Below, in pieces: positions 45,556 through 55,097 of a stretch of DNA of 64,000 nucleotides. Made by a program: the position numbers and the translations under genes. Position 1 is the first letter of the stretch; each line of letters begins with the position of its first letter. The notes beneath the pieces were generated by a model. It saw nothing but the letters and a program-made list of their open reading frames with translations. It was not told the DNA's origin and ran no database searches. The stretch is from Streptomyces abyssomicinicus (GTDB lineage: Bacteria; Actinomycetota; Actinomycetes; Streptomycetales; Streptomycetaceae). Location of the stretch: the NCBI RefSeq assembly GCF_008974245.1, contig NZ_BBZI01000005.1, forward strand, positions 1,784,751 to 1,848,750. Reading direction: 5' to 3'.

Positions 45556-46530
45556 CTACGGGCGCTGCCTCACCCGGTCGACGATCCCCCAGTCCACCAC
45601 GTGCGACAGCTGGGTGTACTTCTGCTTCCCGGAAGCCGAGATCCGCTCGTCGCGGAAGCCCAGGAACGCGTATGACGCCGGGTCGAAGATCAGGTACTTG
45701 CCTTCGTGGGACCAGCGCTCGGTGGAGGCGATCCCCACCCCGGTCCGCCCCGCGGAGTCCTTCACCCCCGGGATCGTCCTGATGCCGGGCACCAGGGCCA
45801 GCGCCTCGTACGCCGCGGGGCGCAGTCCCTCGGGCAGCACCGGGTTCTTCAGGAGCTCGCCGAGCAGCCAGTAGGCCTCGAACCGTTCGGACGCGTCGAG
45901 ATCGCCGACCGACCGGTCGTCGGCGCGGGAGCCGAGCGAGATGATGGCCGAGATGAGCTTCTCCGGGTCCTGGGGCAGCTTCTTCAACTCGCTCCACTTC
46001 CGGGGCGGCCACACCCCGCCGCCCTTCCCCTCGGGCTCCTCCCACATCTCGCGGCCCAGTTCCATGCTCAAGGAGGGCTGGGAGACGTCCACCGACTCCC
46101 ACATCTCGTCGGTGTAGGTCTTGACCTCGCCGGTCTCCTGCTCCGTCTCCTGGATGATCCGCTTCGAGTAGATGAACTGGTCGTCGCGCGGCGCCGCCGG
46201 CTCCTTCTCCTGCTCGCGCTCCCACGCCGCCGCCCCGTTCAGCACCGTCGCGGCGGCGTTCTCCAGCCGCGGGGTGCTCGTGCCCGGTGCGCCGCCCTCG
46301 CCTGAGCCGTCCGTGCCGGTCAGCACCGCCGTCCCCGTAACCGCCGTGGCGGCCACCGCGCCCGCCGCGAGGCGCAGGGCATGGCGGCGACCGGGGTGGC
46401 CGGTGCCGGTGCGCCGGTCCGCGTGGGCCATGGCGTTGAGCAGCTGGTGCCGGGCCCGGTCCCGGGCCGGACCGCTGAACGGAGCCGCGTCCGCGTCCCA
46501 CTCCCTCAGGAGTTCGAGTTCTTCATTCAT
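45556..46530 (-). CDS. CU044_5270-type sigma-associated membrane protein
   Basis: A 324-aa protein with an N-terminal cytosolic part (ELLREWDADAAPFSGPARDR), one membrane helix near 52-70 (LAAGAVAATAVTGTAVLTGT) and an extracellular domain of about 240 residues. This is the layout of CU044_5270 proteins that occur with ECF sigma factors and may act as anti-sigma or output proteins. Its start overlaps the stop of the sigma gene by 8 nt, so they are co-translated. Confidence 0.8.
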   Translation of the reverse strand: MNEELELLREWDADAAPFSGPARDRARHQLLNAMAHADRRTGTGHPGRRHALRLAAGAVAATAVTGTAVLTGTDGSGEGGAPGTSTPRLENAAATVLNGAAAWEREQEKEPAAPRDDQFIYSKRIIQETEQETGEVKTYTDEMWESVDVSQPSLSMELGREMWEEPEGKGGGVWPPRKWSELKKLPQDPEKLISAIISLGSRADDRSVGDLDASERFEAYWLLGELLKNPVLPEGLRPAAYEALALVPGIRTIPGVKDSAGRTGVGIASTERWSHEGKYLIFDPASYAFLGFRDERISASGKQKYTQLSHVVDWGIVDRVRQRP

Positions 46531-47155
46531 GGTCGGATACCTCTCGCAGTGCCGTCGGATCGGATCCGCCCAATGCTTCGCGCAGCTTGCTGCGAGCCCG
46601 ATGCAGCCGTGATCTGACCGTGCCCACGGGGATACCGAGGGCCTGGGCCGCCTCCTCGTAGCCGAGATCCCCCCAGGCCACCAGCAGCAGCACGTCCCGG
46701 TGCCGAGCGGGCAGCGCGGCCAGCGCCGCCGCCAGCTCGCGGCGTACGGCCCGCGCCACCACCCGGTCCGCGGCCCGGTCGGCCAGCGGCTCGTCGTGGT
46801 CGACGAGGGCAGGGACCCGGGCCATGGCCTTGAACCGGCGGGCCTCGGCCCGCCGATGCCGGCCGACCAGGTTGGTCGCTATGCCGAACAGCCAGGGCCG
46901 GGCGTCGGCGCCCGCGCCGCGGGCCGGGTCGTAGCGATGCCGCTGCTGGAATGCGGTGGTGAAGGTCTCCGCCACCAGGTCATCGGCGATCTCGCCGCCG
47001 AGGCGGCGGGCCGCGTAGCGGTGCACGGCGTCGGCGTGCCGGTCGAAGAGCGCGGCGAACGCCTCGGGCTCGTCCCGGGACCGCGCGATCACTGAGGCGT
47101 CGCTCTCCGCATCGGCACGCGCGGTGCCGATGCCGACGCCTGGTCCGACGGTCAT
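46523..47155 (-). CDS. ECF RNA polymerase sigma factor
   Basis: A 210-aa ECF sigma factor. Region 2 runs from EPEAFAALFDRHADAVHRYA to IADDLVAETFTTAFQQRHRY and PWLFGIATNLVGRHRR; region 4 holds ALPARHRDVLLLVAWGDLGY and PVGTVRSRLHRARSKLR. ATG 47155 has GAGGAG 4-5 nt upstream. It forms a two-gene operon with the CU044_5270 protein, which probably controls its activity; its signal and targets are unknown. Confidence 0.9.
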   Translation of the reverse strand: MTVGPGVGIGTARADAESDASVIARSRDEPEAFAALFDRHADAVHRYAARRLGGEIADDLVAETFTTAFQQRHRYDPARGAGADARPWLFGIATNLVGRHRRAEARRFKAMARVPALVDHDEPLADRAADRVVARAVRRELAAALAALPARHRDVLLLVAWGDLGYEEAAQALGIPVGTVRSRLHRARSKLREALGGSDPTALREVSDHE

Positions 47156-47507
47156 CGGGGCTCCTCTCGTCCAAGGGACGATGCTCGAACACTTGGGCTT
47201 TCACCTGCTCTTCGCCCATCGCGCCGAAGCGGTTCCCTCAGCCCCTCCCGGCGACCACCCCGCCCCCGGCGGTTCCTCCACCTCGTCCCCGCCGGGCCGC
47301 ATCCGCGCCGCCGGCGTGACGGAAGCCGACCAGCCCCACGGCCCTTACGACAGGGACGAATGCGGCGACACCACGGTCGAGGACGACCTGTCAGGCTTCC
47401 TCACGGCCCGGTTCATCGGCCGGCAGATCCTCGCTGTCCGAGAGATCCGCGCCGTGAGCCGGAGCGAACTGTGGCGGACAGGGCCGCTTTGCAGGACAGC
47501 GACGGCG
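47156..47507. other. Intergenic region, possible relic
   Basis: Promoter region of the ECF sigma factor, followed by plus-strand sequence that reads as an uncertain short protein-like stretch (TVEDDLSGFLTARFIGRQIL, near 47370-47450) with no start. No gene can be supported. Confidence 0.3.
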
Positions 47508-49115
47508 CTACCGGTTCCGCTCGGACTCGCGCTGCTGGTAGTCGCGCGGAGACAGACCGTGGAAGCGGGAGAAGGCGGCGCTGAACGTGGGCAGGTGGGC
47601 ATACCCGATCCTGCGCGCGACGGAGCTGGGCGGCGCGCCCCCGGCGAGCAGGTCGCGGGCGACGCGCATGCGGGCGGCGTAGCGCCAGCGGCCCAGTGTC
47701 ATACCCGTCTCGTCACGGAAGGCGCGGTGGATCTCGGCACCGACGGCGACACTGTGCGTCGCGCCGGGCTCGCCGATACGGCGCAGGCACTCCAGCGCGA
47801 CGGCACGCGCCCGCGGATCGTTGGGCATCGGCACCGACAGCGCTTGCTGCGTGGCGACCTGTTCCGCGAACAGGTCGAGGATGTGGCGGGGGTTGTGGCC
47901 GTCAGGACGCAGTCCGGAGCGGGCGCTGATCGAGCAGAACATCAAGTAGTCGTCCCACGCGGGCGAGAACCGCACCTGCAGCGGCGCTGTCAGGTGGAGG
48001 TCGCCGGTGCTCGCGTTGCCCAGCGGCAGGGAGACCGAGTTCTCGCGGAGGCCGGTGACGTGCTCCATCTCCGCGGGGATCCAGGTCGCCATCCCTCGCT
48101 CCCGCTCGTAGCGTTTGTCGCCGATGTCCAGGTACCCGCTGCCTCGGTACATCCAGCTGAGGACGTGGACGTCGTTGGTGTGCGACGGTGTGCTGGCCGC
48201 GCGCAGCATCTCGGGCGCGGCGGGTGTGTCCGTCTGGTGCATCATCCGGATCAGGTCGTCGGTCTGCCGTGCCGCCGCCGCCCGTTGCGTCAGCCCGCCG
48301 GCGCCAGGTCGGGCCGAAAGCTTCCGTCCGAACTCGTGGGGGGTCAGTCCGAACCGTCCCTTGAAGGCCCGCGTGAGGCCGTTGCGGCTGGCGAAGCCCA
48401 CTTGGGCGGCCACCCGGTCCACGTCGTAACCGGCGGCGAGGAACTCCACGGCAGCGCCGAGTCGGCAGAGCAGCCGCCACTGCTCGAACGTGAGCCCGGT
48501 GTCGGCGAGGAAGTCACGGCGGAGGGTGCGCGCGCTGGAGAGCACCCGCGCAGCCCACTGCTCGACCGTGAGGTCGAGCGCGGGGTCGCGCATCAGTTCC
48601 TCGGCGACTGCCCTGGCTCCGAGGGCTCGCGGCATCGCCGGCGATGTGGACCCCTCCGAGCTCGGATTCCACCCGGCCCCGGCGGGCGCCGGCGAGCGCG
48701 AGCCAGGACGCCGAAGAAGCTCCTCGATCGCCTCGGGGGAGTATCCGGGGCCGCTGAAGGGAGTGACCTGCAGGTTGAAGAGCTGGATCAACCAGTCCTG
48801 CCAGCCGCTGGGAACGTCGAACCGGGTCAGTTCCGACGGCCCCCAGACGCCGACGCCGGCATGGGGCCACAGCGGGAAGGCGACGGTGCCCGGCTCGGTG
48901 ATGACCTCCCGCTCCGCCCAGCCGTCGGCGGGGATCCAGGCGCCTTCGCCGGCCTCGAGGTGCAGTGCCGGCCCGCCGTCGAGGCGCACCCGCGCCATGC
49001 CGGTGCGCACCCAGAGCAGGAGCGGTCGAACGGGCCCGTCCGTTGAACCCCACCGCGCGGTCGGAATGGGCGGCGGGTCGCCGACGCCTACGGCGAACGA
49101 GGAGGGAACCACCAT
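47508..49115 (-). CDS. Tandem AraC-family regulator of the iron locus
   Basis: A 535-aa protein made of two AraC halves. Residues 1-110 are a cupin-like domain and 180-275 its helix-turn-helix pair (VAAQVGFASRNGLTRAFKGR, then FGLTPHEFGRKL). Residues 290-400 are a second cupin-like domain (MATWIPAEMEHVTGLRE), and 440-530 a second DNA-binding pair (ARRIGYAHLPTFSAAFSRFH). AraC regulators are known in siderophore uptake loci, where ferric siderophore is the inducer. ATG 49115 is used. Divergent from the uptake operon, with an iron box between. Confidence 0.85.
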   Translation of the reverse strand: MVVPSSFAVGVGDPPPIPTARWGSTDGPVRPLLLWVRTGMARVRLDGGPALHLEAGEGAWIPADGWAEREVITEPGTVAFPLWPHAGVGVWGPSELTRFDVPSGWQDWLIQLFNLQVTPFSGPGYSPEAIEELLRRPGSRSPAPAGAGWNPSSEGSTSPAMPRALGARAVAEELMRDPALDLTVEQWAARVLSSARTLRRDFLADTGLTFEQWRLLCRLGAAVEFLAAGYDVDRVAAQVGFASRNGLTRAFKGRFGLTPHEFGRKLSARPGAGGLTQRAAAARQTDDLIRMMHQTDTPAAPEMLRAASTPSHTNDVHVLSWMYRGSGYLDIGDKRYERERGMATWIPAEMEHVTGLRENSVSLPLGNASTGDLHLTAPLQVRFSPAWDDYLMFCSISARSGLRPDGHNPRHILDLFAEQVATQQALSVPMPNDPRARAVALECLRRIGEPGATHSVAVGAEIHRAFRDETGMTLGRWRYAARMRVARDLLAGGAPPSSVARRIGYAHLPTFSAAFSRFHGLSPRDYQQRESERNR

Positions 49116-49153
49116 GTCCTAACCCTACGGCAGTCTGCGCACACCAATGAAGG

Positions 49154-49172
49154 TAAGGTTCGCCTAACTTTA
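49154..49172. promoter_or_regulatory. DmdR/IdeR-type iron box
   Basis: TAAGGTTCGCCTAACTTTA matches the DtxR-family consensus (TWAGGTTAGSCTAACCTWA) at 17 of 19 positions. It lies 72 nt before the SIP fusion gene and 39 nt before the AraC start, so an iron-loaded repressor would shut off both. Confidence 0.85.
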
Positions 49173-49243
49173 GCAGTGCGCGCCCTCCCGATGCCGGTGC
49201 GCGACTCCTGCCCTCGAAGCGACCGGAAAGGTCAGTTCTCCGC

Positions 49244-51109
49244 ATGCCCAAAACCTCGCGCCGACTCACCGTGCGCCCACCGACTCTGCGTGAGGTCGAG
49301 GTGGTCCGGACCGCCGACATCACCCCGGGGATGCGGCGGGTCACGCTGAGCGGCGAACAGTTGCGTGCGTTCACCGCTGCGGACGGCCTCGTGCGGCCGG
49401 CCTTCGACTCCCCGGGCTTCGACGACGACCTCGCGTTCTACTTCCCGTACCCGGGTCAGCGTGATCCGGTGCTGCCGGTCCAGGGCGAGGCGAAGTTGAT
49501 CGTGCCCAAGGATCCGCGACCGCTGTCGAGGGTCTACACCGTCCGCCGGTGGGACCCCGAGGCCGGCGAGCTGGACGTGGACTTTGTCAGGCACGGGGTG
49601 GGCGCGGGAACGACATGGGCCTGTCGAGCCCAGCCGGGTGACCGGATCCACCTCAGCGGCCCGAGCACGTCCAAAGCGTTCCCGTCCGGCGCCGACTGGT
49701 GGCTCGTGGCCGGCGACGACACCGCACTCCCCGCGATCGGCCGCCTGCTCGACGAGCTCCCGCCCGACGCCCGGGCGCAGGTGTTCATCGAGATCGCCGA
49801 TGACGCCCACCGCCAGGAGCTGCGCGAGCTGCCCGGGGTCGACGTGACGTGGCTGGTCCGCTCCGGCGCGACGGCCGGGACCGCGTCGCTGCTCACCGAG
49901 ACCGTCCGCGGTGCGCAGTGGTGGTCGGGCCAGGCGTTCGCGTGGCTGGCCGGCGAGCACACGGCCGTACGGGACATCCGCCGGCACCTGGTCGAGGACC
50001 GTGGCATGCCCAAGGAGGACATCGACTTCGCCGGCTACTGGCGTCGCTCCGAGGTCGTCGTACTGGAGGGCGACGGGGCGGTACCCGACCCGGAGCGGAC
50101 GGTCACCCCGTTCCAGAAGCTCCACGACCTGACCGAGCTTGTCGCGCCGATCGCGATCCGCACCGCCGTCGAGCTGGGCGTTCCCGACCTGGTCTCCCGC
50201 GGCGTGACCGGCGTGACCGAGTTGGCCGCCAAGGTCGGCGCCGACGAGCGCGCTCTGGGCAAGCTGCTGCGTTACCTGCACACCCTGGACGTGGTGACCG
50301 AGACGAAGCCGTGTCACTACGCCCTGACGCCGGTCGGCGACGTCCTCACTCTCGAGTTCATCGCCGACCGGCTCCACCCCGCCGGGGTGGTCGGTCGCGA
50401 GATGCTCGGGATCCACGGCCTCACGGAGTCGGTTCGCACCGGCCGGCCCGCCTACGCCTCGGTCACCGGCCAGACCTTCGACGACGTGCGAGCCGAGCAG
50501 GACTACGAGGACCGTCACCTGGAGCGCCTGGCGAAGTTCCAGCCCGCACTGGCCGAACCGATCGCCACGTCCGACCTGCTCGCCGGAGTCCAGCACCTGG
50601 TGATCCACTCCGGAGGCGCCGGCGCCCACGCCCGTGAGTACGTCGCGGCCCACGAAAGCCTGCGCGTGACGATCTGCGCCCTGCCTGCCCAGGCCGACTG
50701 GCTGCGCCGCGACCTGCCCGCCACGATTCCCGACGATCAGCAACGCGCGCGGGTCGGCGTGCTGGAGCAGTCCGTCTTCGAGCCCTGCCCGGCAGCCGAC
50801 GCCGTGCTCATCTGCCGTGCCTTCAAGACCCTGCCCGACGCCGACGCCGCTCACGCGCTGCGCCGGGCAGCCGAGAACCTCGCCCCCGGCGGACGGGTGC
50901 TCCTCATCGAGGAGGTCTTCGACACCGACGAGCTCGACGAGCACGACGGCGAGGAGGACCTGATCCGCCTGGTCTGCCACGGCTCCGGCCTTCGCACCGC
51001 AGCGGAGCTGGACGCCGTCATCGCCCGGGCCGGCCTCACCCGCAGGTCGGCGCGCACCGTCGGCCTGGGCGTCACCGTCCATGAGCTCCTCCGCTCCACC
51101 GCCGCCTGA
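49244..51109 (+). CDS. Siderophore-interacting FAD protein fused to a methyltransferase-like domain
   Basis: A 621-aa fusion. Residues 1-280 are a siderophore-interacting protein (SIP/ViuB type) that reduces ferric siderophore: PLSRVYTVRRWDPE binds FAD, then LVAGDDTALPAIGRLLDELP binds NAD(P)H and AWLAGEHTAVRDIRRHLVED follows. Residues 290-380 look like the winged-helix dimerisation domain of O-methyltransferases (FQKLHDLTELVAPIAIRTAV, VTELAAKVGADERALGKLLR). Residues 440-620 have the methyltransferase fold end (LAPGGRVLLIEEVF) but lack the Gly-rich SAM motif: the expected LDIGGGTG position reads LVIHSGGAGA. ATG 49244; first gene of the iron operon. Confidence 0.85.
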   Translation: MPKTSRRLTVRPPTLREVEVVRTADITPGMRRVTLSGEQLRAFTAADGLVRPAFDSPGFDDDLAFYFPYPGQRDPVLPVQGEAKLIVPKDPRPLSRVYTVRRWDPEAGELDVDFVRHGVGAGTTWACRAQPGDRIHLSGPSTSKAFPSGADWWLVAGDDTALPAIGRLLDELPPDARAQVFIEIADDAHRQELRELPGVDVTWLVRSGATAGTASLLTETVRGAQWWSGQAFAWLAGEHTAVRDIRRHLVEDRGMPKEDIDFAGYWRRSEVVVLEGDGAVPDPERTVTPFQKLHDLTELVAPIAIRTAVELGVPDLVSRGVTGVTELAAKVGADERALGKLLRYLHTLDVVTETKPCHYALTPVGDVLTLEFIADRLHPAGVVGREMLGIHGLTESVRTGRPAYASVTGQTFDDVRAEQDYEDRHLERLAKFQPALAEPIATSDLLAGVQHLVIHSGGAGAHAREYVAAHESLRVTICALPAQADWLRRDLPATIPDDQQRARVGVLEQSVFEPCPAADAVLICRAFKTLPDADAAHALRRAAENLAPGGRVLLIEEVFDTDELDEHDGEEDLIRLVCHGSGLRTAAELDAVIARAGLTRRSARTVGLGVTVHELLRSTAA

Positions 51110-51140
51110 ACCCCTCCACCCCGAGAAGAAGAGAACGCCC

Positions 51141-52151
51141 ATGAGCAACACGCCCCTGACGAGACGCGGCGCAGCCCTCGCTGCCGCACTGATGAGCGCG
51201 TCGCTCGTCCTCACCGCCTGCGGCAGTGACGGCGACGACACCGGCGACAAGGCCACCGAGGCCCGCGGCGGCAAGGCTGCCGGAACCCACAGCGTGAAGG
51301 CCGAGAACGGCACCGTCGAGATTCCCGTCGACCCCCGGCGAATCGTCACGATCGGCAACACGAACCTCCCGTTCATCGATCTGGGTGGCAAGCCGGTGGG
51401 AGTCACCGAGGCGTCCGAGTCCGACCTCGACGTGCTGCCGGAGGAACAGCGGACCGCGTACGAGGCAGCCGAGATCGTCGGCAGCGACGGTGGCGAGGTG
51501 GACCTCGAGAAGCTCGCCGCCCTCGAACCGGACCTCATCCTGGTCCAGTTCCACTCCAACGACTGGGACAAGGTCGGCAAGAAGCTCCAGGCGATCGCCC
51601 CGACCGTGTACTGGGGGCTCGACACCGAGTGGAAGGCCTTCGCCGACGCCATCGCGGAGGCCGGCAACGTCACGGATGCGCTCAGCCGGCAGAAGGCCGA
51701 GTTCGACGAGAAGGTCACCAAGATCCAGGAGACCTACGGCAAGGTCATCGACAGCACCTCGTTCGTCGACGTCTCCCGCGGGGACTGGAGCGATCCCGGA
51801 ACGTTCTACATCGCGGACATCGGTTGCTCCGAGATCGCCCGGGACGACATCGGCCTGGACCTCCCCGAGGCGGCCGAGGGCGAGGACCCCCTGGCCTACG
51901 AGTCCCTGCCGTTCGAGCAGATCGGTGAGCTGTCCGAGTACGACGTGGTCACCTACCCGGTCGACGCCGACGGCCGGCCGACAGAGCCCTTCGTGCCGGT
52001 GGTCGAGACCAACACCTGGAAGGCACTCCCCGCCGTGAGCTCCGGTCGAGCGCTGGGAGTCTTCTGCCCCGGCAACAACTCCTACGGGCCCGTCATCCAG
52101 TACCTGGACTCGCTCGGCAGCGCACTGGCGACCCTCCCCGGCAAGCAGTGA
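51141..52151 (+). CDS. Iron-siderophore ABC transporter binding lipoprotein
   Basis: A 336-aa TroA/FecB-fold receptor. The signal ends in the lipobox LTAC with Cys27. Residues PRRIVTIGNTNLPFIDLGGK start the first lobe, and KLAALEPDLILVQFHSNDW and FCPGNNSYGPVIQYLDSL belong to later parts. It captures ferric siderophore outside the membrane and hands it to the FecCD permeases downstream. ATG 51141 is preferred over the upstream in-frame ATG because the signal peptide begins there. Confidence 0.9.
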   Translation: MSNTPLTRRGAALAAALMSASLVLTACGSDGDDTGDKATEARGGKAAGTHSVKAENGTVEIPVDPRRIVTIGNTNLPFIDLGGKPVGVTEASESDLDVLPEEQRTAYEAAEIVGSDGGEVDLEKLAALEPDLILVQFHSNDWDKVGKKLQAIAPTVYWGLDTEWKAFADAIAEAGNVTDALSRQKAEFDEKVTKIQETYGKVIDSTSFVDVSRGDWSDPGTFYIADIGCSEIARDDIGLDLPEAAEGEDPLAYESLPFEQIGELSEYDVVTYPVDADGRPTEPFVPVVETNTWKALPAVSSGRALGVFCPGNNSYGPVIQYLDSLGSALATLPGKQ

Positions 52152-53191
52152 CAGCCCTCGTCCTGCGGCAGGACGGTCCGGGCACCGAGACGGTGCCCGG
52201 ACCGCCTCGCCGTCTGCTCGGCCTGGTCGTCGCGCTGGTGGTACTGGTGGTCCTGCTGGTGCTGAGCGTCATGATCGGTTCGACGGCGATCGGACCGTCG
52301 GTGGTGTGGGACGCGCTGTTCCACTCCTCGGCCGGCATCGACCAGTTCGCGATCCGCGACTTCCGGCTGCCGCGCACGGTCGTGGGTCTGGTCGTCGGTG
52401 TCGCCCTCGGTCTGTCGGGCGCGTTGATCCAGGCGCTCACCCGCAATCCGTTGGCCGATCCGGGTGTCCTCGGCGTCCATGCCGGTGCGTCCTTCGCGGT
52501 GACGGTCGCCGTGGGTCTGCTCGGCGTCCGTGACGCCCAGGGCTACATGTGGTTCGCGTTCGCGGGGGCACTGGTCGTCACGCTCCTGGTGCTCGCCTTC
52601 GGGTCGACACGGCAGGGCTCCTCGCCGGTGGTCATGGTGCTCGCCGGGGTCTGCGTCGGCGCCGTCCTCGGCGGTGCCAGGGAGGCGCTCCAGCTGACCG
52701 ACCCGGACGCCTTCGACGCGATGCGGAACTGGAACGCCGGGTCGATCGCGGGTCGTCCGCTCGAGGTCGTGTGGCCGATCCTGCCGTTCCTCGCGGTGGC
52801 ACTCGTCCTGGCCTTCGCGGTGTCGGGCCCGCTCAACGCTCTGGCTCTGGGCGACGAGCTGGCGGTCGCCCAAGGGGTCCGCCTGGTACACACCCGTGTT
52901 CTCGCGGTGATCGCACTCACGCTCCTTGCCGGTGGCGCCACCGCGATCGCCGGACCCATCGGATTCGTCGGACTCATGGTGCCGCACGTGGCCCGCTGGA
53001 TCGTCGGCCCGCACCAGCGCTGGATCTTCGCCTACAGCGTCCTCCTCGCCCCGAGCCTGCTGCTGGTGTCCGACATCCTCGGCCGCATCGTGATGCGTCC
53101 CGGCGAGATCCCCGTGGGTATCGTCACCGCCTTCGTCGGCGCCCCCGTTCTCGTCGCGCTGGTGCGGCGGAAGAAGTCGAGCGGACTATGA
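52148..53191 (+). CDS. FecCD-family permease, subunit 1
   Basis: A 347-aa membrane protein with about nine helices. FRLPRTVVGLVVGVALGLSG, LTRNPLADPGVLGVHAGASF and GPIGFVGLMVPHVARWIVGP are the family signatures. It forms the channel for ferric-siderophore import with the next permease. GTG 52148 overlaps the preceding stop, and its end overlaps the next ATG (ATGA). Confidence 0.9.
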   Translation: MTALVLRQDGPGTETVPGPPRRLLGLVVALVVLVVLLVLSVMIGSTAIGPSVVWDALFHSSAGIDQFAIRDFRLPRTVVGLVVGVALGLSGALIQALTRNPLADPGVLGVHAGASFAVTVAVGLLGVRDAQGYMWFAFAGALVVTLLVLAFGSTRQGSSPVVMVLAGVCVGAVLGGAREALQLTDPDAFDAMRNWNAGSIAGRPLEVVWPILPFLAVALVLAFAVSGPLNALALGDELAVAQGVRLVHTRVLAVIALTLLAGGATAIAGPIGFVGLMVPHVARWIVGPHQRWIFAYSVLLAPSLLLVSDILGRIVMRPGEIPVGIVTAFVGAPVLVALVRRKKSSGL

Positions 53192-54246
53192 GCATGCACA
53201 TTCCACGGGTGGACTTCGGGCGGCGTGTGCTGGTGCTGCGGCGCCGGCGGATCGCGGTACGGCTCCAGTGGCGCTCGGTCGTCGTCTGCGCGGTGCTCGC
53301 GGTCGCGATCGCCTGTACGGCGGTGCTCGCGCTGATGACCGGCTCGTACGCGCTGAGTCCCGGGCAGGTGCTCTCCGCGCTGACCGGCGGGGAGACCGGC
53401 ATCGTCCACGAAGTCGTGGTCGAGTGGCGGCTGCCCCGGGTGGCCGCGGCGCTGGTGTTCGGCGCCGCGCTGGGTGTGAGCGGGGCCGTCTTCCAGTCAC
53501 TGATGCGCAACCCCCTCGCCGACCCCGGCATCGTCGGGTTCTCCCAGGGCTCCTACACCGGCGCACTGATCGTGATCTTGGTCGTCGACGGCACCTACGT
53601 GCAGTTGGTCGGCGGGGCGTTGCTGGGCGGGGTGGCCACCGCCGTGGCCGTGTACGTGCTCGCCCACCGACGAGGGGTGCAGGGGTTCCGGCTGATCGTC
53701 GTCGGCATCGGCGTCTCGGCGATGCTCGGGTCGCTCAACACCTGGCTGATCCTCAAGGCCGACCTGGACCAGGCGATGTCCGCGGCCGCGTGGGGTGCCG
53801 GGTCGCTCAACGGCGTGTCCTGGACCCAGGTCGTCGTAGGCGGCGCCTGCATCGCCGGACTCCTGCTGCTGGCCGGGATGTTGAGCCGGCCGATGCGGCA
53901 GATGGAGCTGGGTGACGACGCGGCCGCCTCGCACGGGGTACGGGTCTCGCCCGCACGCCTCGGCCTGATCCTGGTGGGAGTGGCGCTGACGGCGACGGTC
54001 ACGGCCGCGTCGGGGCCGATCGCGTTCATCTCCCTGGTCGCCCCGCAGATCGGACGCCGGCTCGCCCGCACCGCCGGGATCACCCTCGCCCCCGCCGCCT
54101 TCGTCGGCGCGCTGCTGTGCCTGGCGTCGGACCACCTCGCCCAGCACGTCGCCCCCACCCCGCTGCCGGTCGGCGTCATCACCGTCGTGCTCGGCGGCGG
54201 CTACCTCGGACACCTGCTGTACACCGAAGCCAGGAGACGCCTGTGA
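53188..54246 (+). CDS. FecCD-family permease, subunit 2
   Basis: A 352-aa partner permease. Signatures: WRLPRVAAALVFGAALGVSG, LMRNPLADPGIVGFSQGSYT, SGPIAFISLVAPQIGRRLAR. About ten membrane segments. ATG 53188 overlaps the previous stop, and GTG of the ATPase overlaps its end. It forms a heterodimeric channel with subunit 1. Confidence 0.9.
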   Translation: MSMHIPRVDFGRRVLVLRRRRIAVRLQWRSVVVCAVLAVAIACTAVLALMTGSYALSPGQVLSALTGGETGIVHEVVVEWRLPRVAAALVFGAALGVSGAVFQSLMRNPLADPGIVGFSQGSYTGALIVILVVDGTYVQLVGGALLGGVATAVAVYVLAHRRGVQGFRLIVVGIGVSAMLGSLNTWLILKADLDQAMSAAAWGAGSLNGVSWTQVVVGGACIAGLLLLAGMLSRPMRQMELGDDAAASHGVRVSPARLGLILVGVALTATVTAASGPIAFISLVAPQIGRRLARTAGITLAPAAFVGALLCLASDHLAQHVAPTPLPVGVITVVLGGGYLGHLLYTEARRRL

Positions 54247-55097
54247 GCGCACCCCCGGCCGACCGCGCGCGCCTCCGTGTGGAGTCGGCGACGATCGGCT
54301 ACGACAAGCGGATCATCTCCGAGCACCTTTCGGTGGCGATCCCCGACGAGTCGTTCACGGTCATCGTCGGCCCGAACGCGTGCGGCAAGTCCACCCTGCT
54401 GCGCAGCCTGACCCGACTGCGGAAGCCGTCGGCCGGGCAGGTCGTCCTCGACGGCGCCGACATCAACTCCTACAGGACCAAAGAGGTGGCGCGGCGGGTC
54501 GGGCTGCTGCCGCAGACCTCGATCGCCCCGGACGGGATCACCGTCGCCGACCTCGTGGCCCGGGGACGGTACCCCCACCAGGGGTTCATCCGGCAGTGGA
54601 CCGAGGACGACGAGCGGGCCGTGCTCAGGGCGATGCACCAGACCTCGGTCGCAGACCTGTCCGGGCGCCTGGTGGACGAGCTGTCGGGCGGGCAGCGCCA
54701 GCGCGTGTGGATGGCGATGGCGCTCGCGCAGCACACCGACATCATGCTGCTCGACGAACCGACCACCTTCCTCGACATCACCCACCAGATCGAGCTGTTG
54801 GAGCTGTTCACCGACCTTCACCACGCCGGCCACACCCTGGTCGCCGTCCTGCACGACCTGAACCACGCCGCCCGCTACGGCACCCACCTGATCGCCATGA
54901 AGGACGGCGTCGTGGTCGCCGAGGGCACCCCGGACGAGGTCGTCACGGCCGAGCTGGTCGAGGAGGTGTTCGGCCTGCGCTGCCTGGTGGTGCCCGATCC
55001 GGTGGCCGGCAGCCCCCAAGTGGTGCCGCTCGGCCGTGAACGAAACCGACAGAGGTCCGCCGACCACACCGGCGTGGAGCGTGCGAAGAATGGCTGA
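54243..55097 (+). CDS. Siderophore ABC transporter ATPase
   Basis: A 284-aa ATP-binding subunit of the FepC/FhuC type. Walker A is VGPNACGKSTL near 44, signature LSGGQRQR near 143, Walker B IMLLDEPTTFLD near 163, and the switch His in AVLHDLNHAARYG. All sites are intact. GTG 54243 overlaps the stop of permease 2; its end overlaps the esterase start by 8 nt. Confidence 0.95.
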   Translation: MSAPPADRARLRVESATIGYDKRIISEHLSVAIPDESFTVIVGPNACGKSTLLRSLTRLRKPSAGQVVLDGADINSYRTKEVARRVGLLPQTSIAPDGITVADLVARGRYPHQGFIRQWTEDDERAVLRAMHQTSVADLSGRLVDELSGGQRQRVWMAMALAQHTDIMLLDEPTTFLDITHQIELLELFTDLHHAGHTLVAVLHDLNHAARYGTHLIAMKDGVVVAEGTPDEVVTAELVEEVFGLRCLVVPDPVAGSPQVVPLGRERNRQRSADHTGVERAKNG

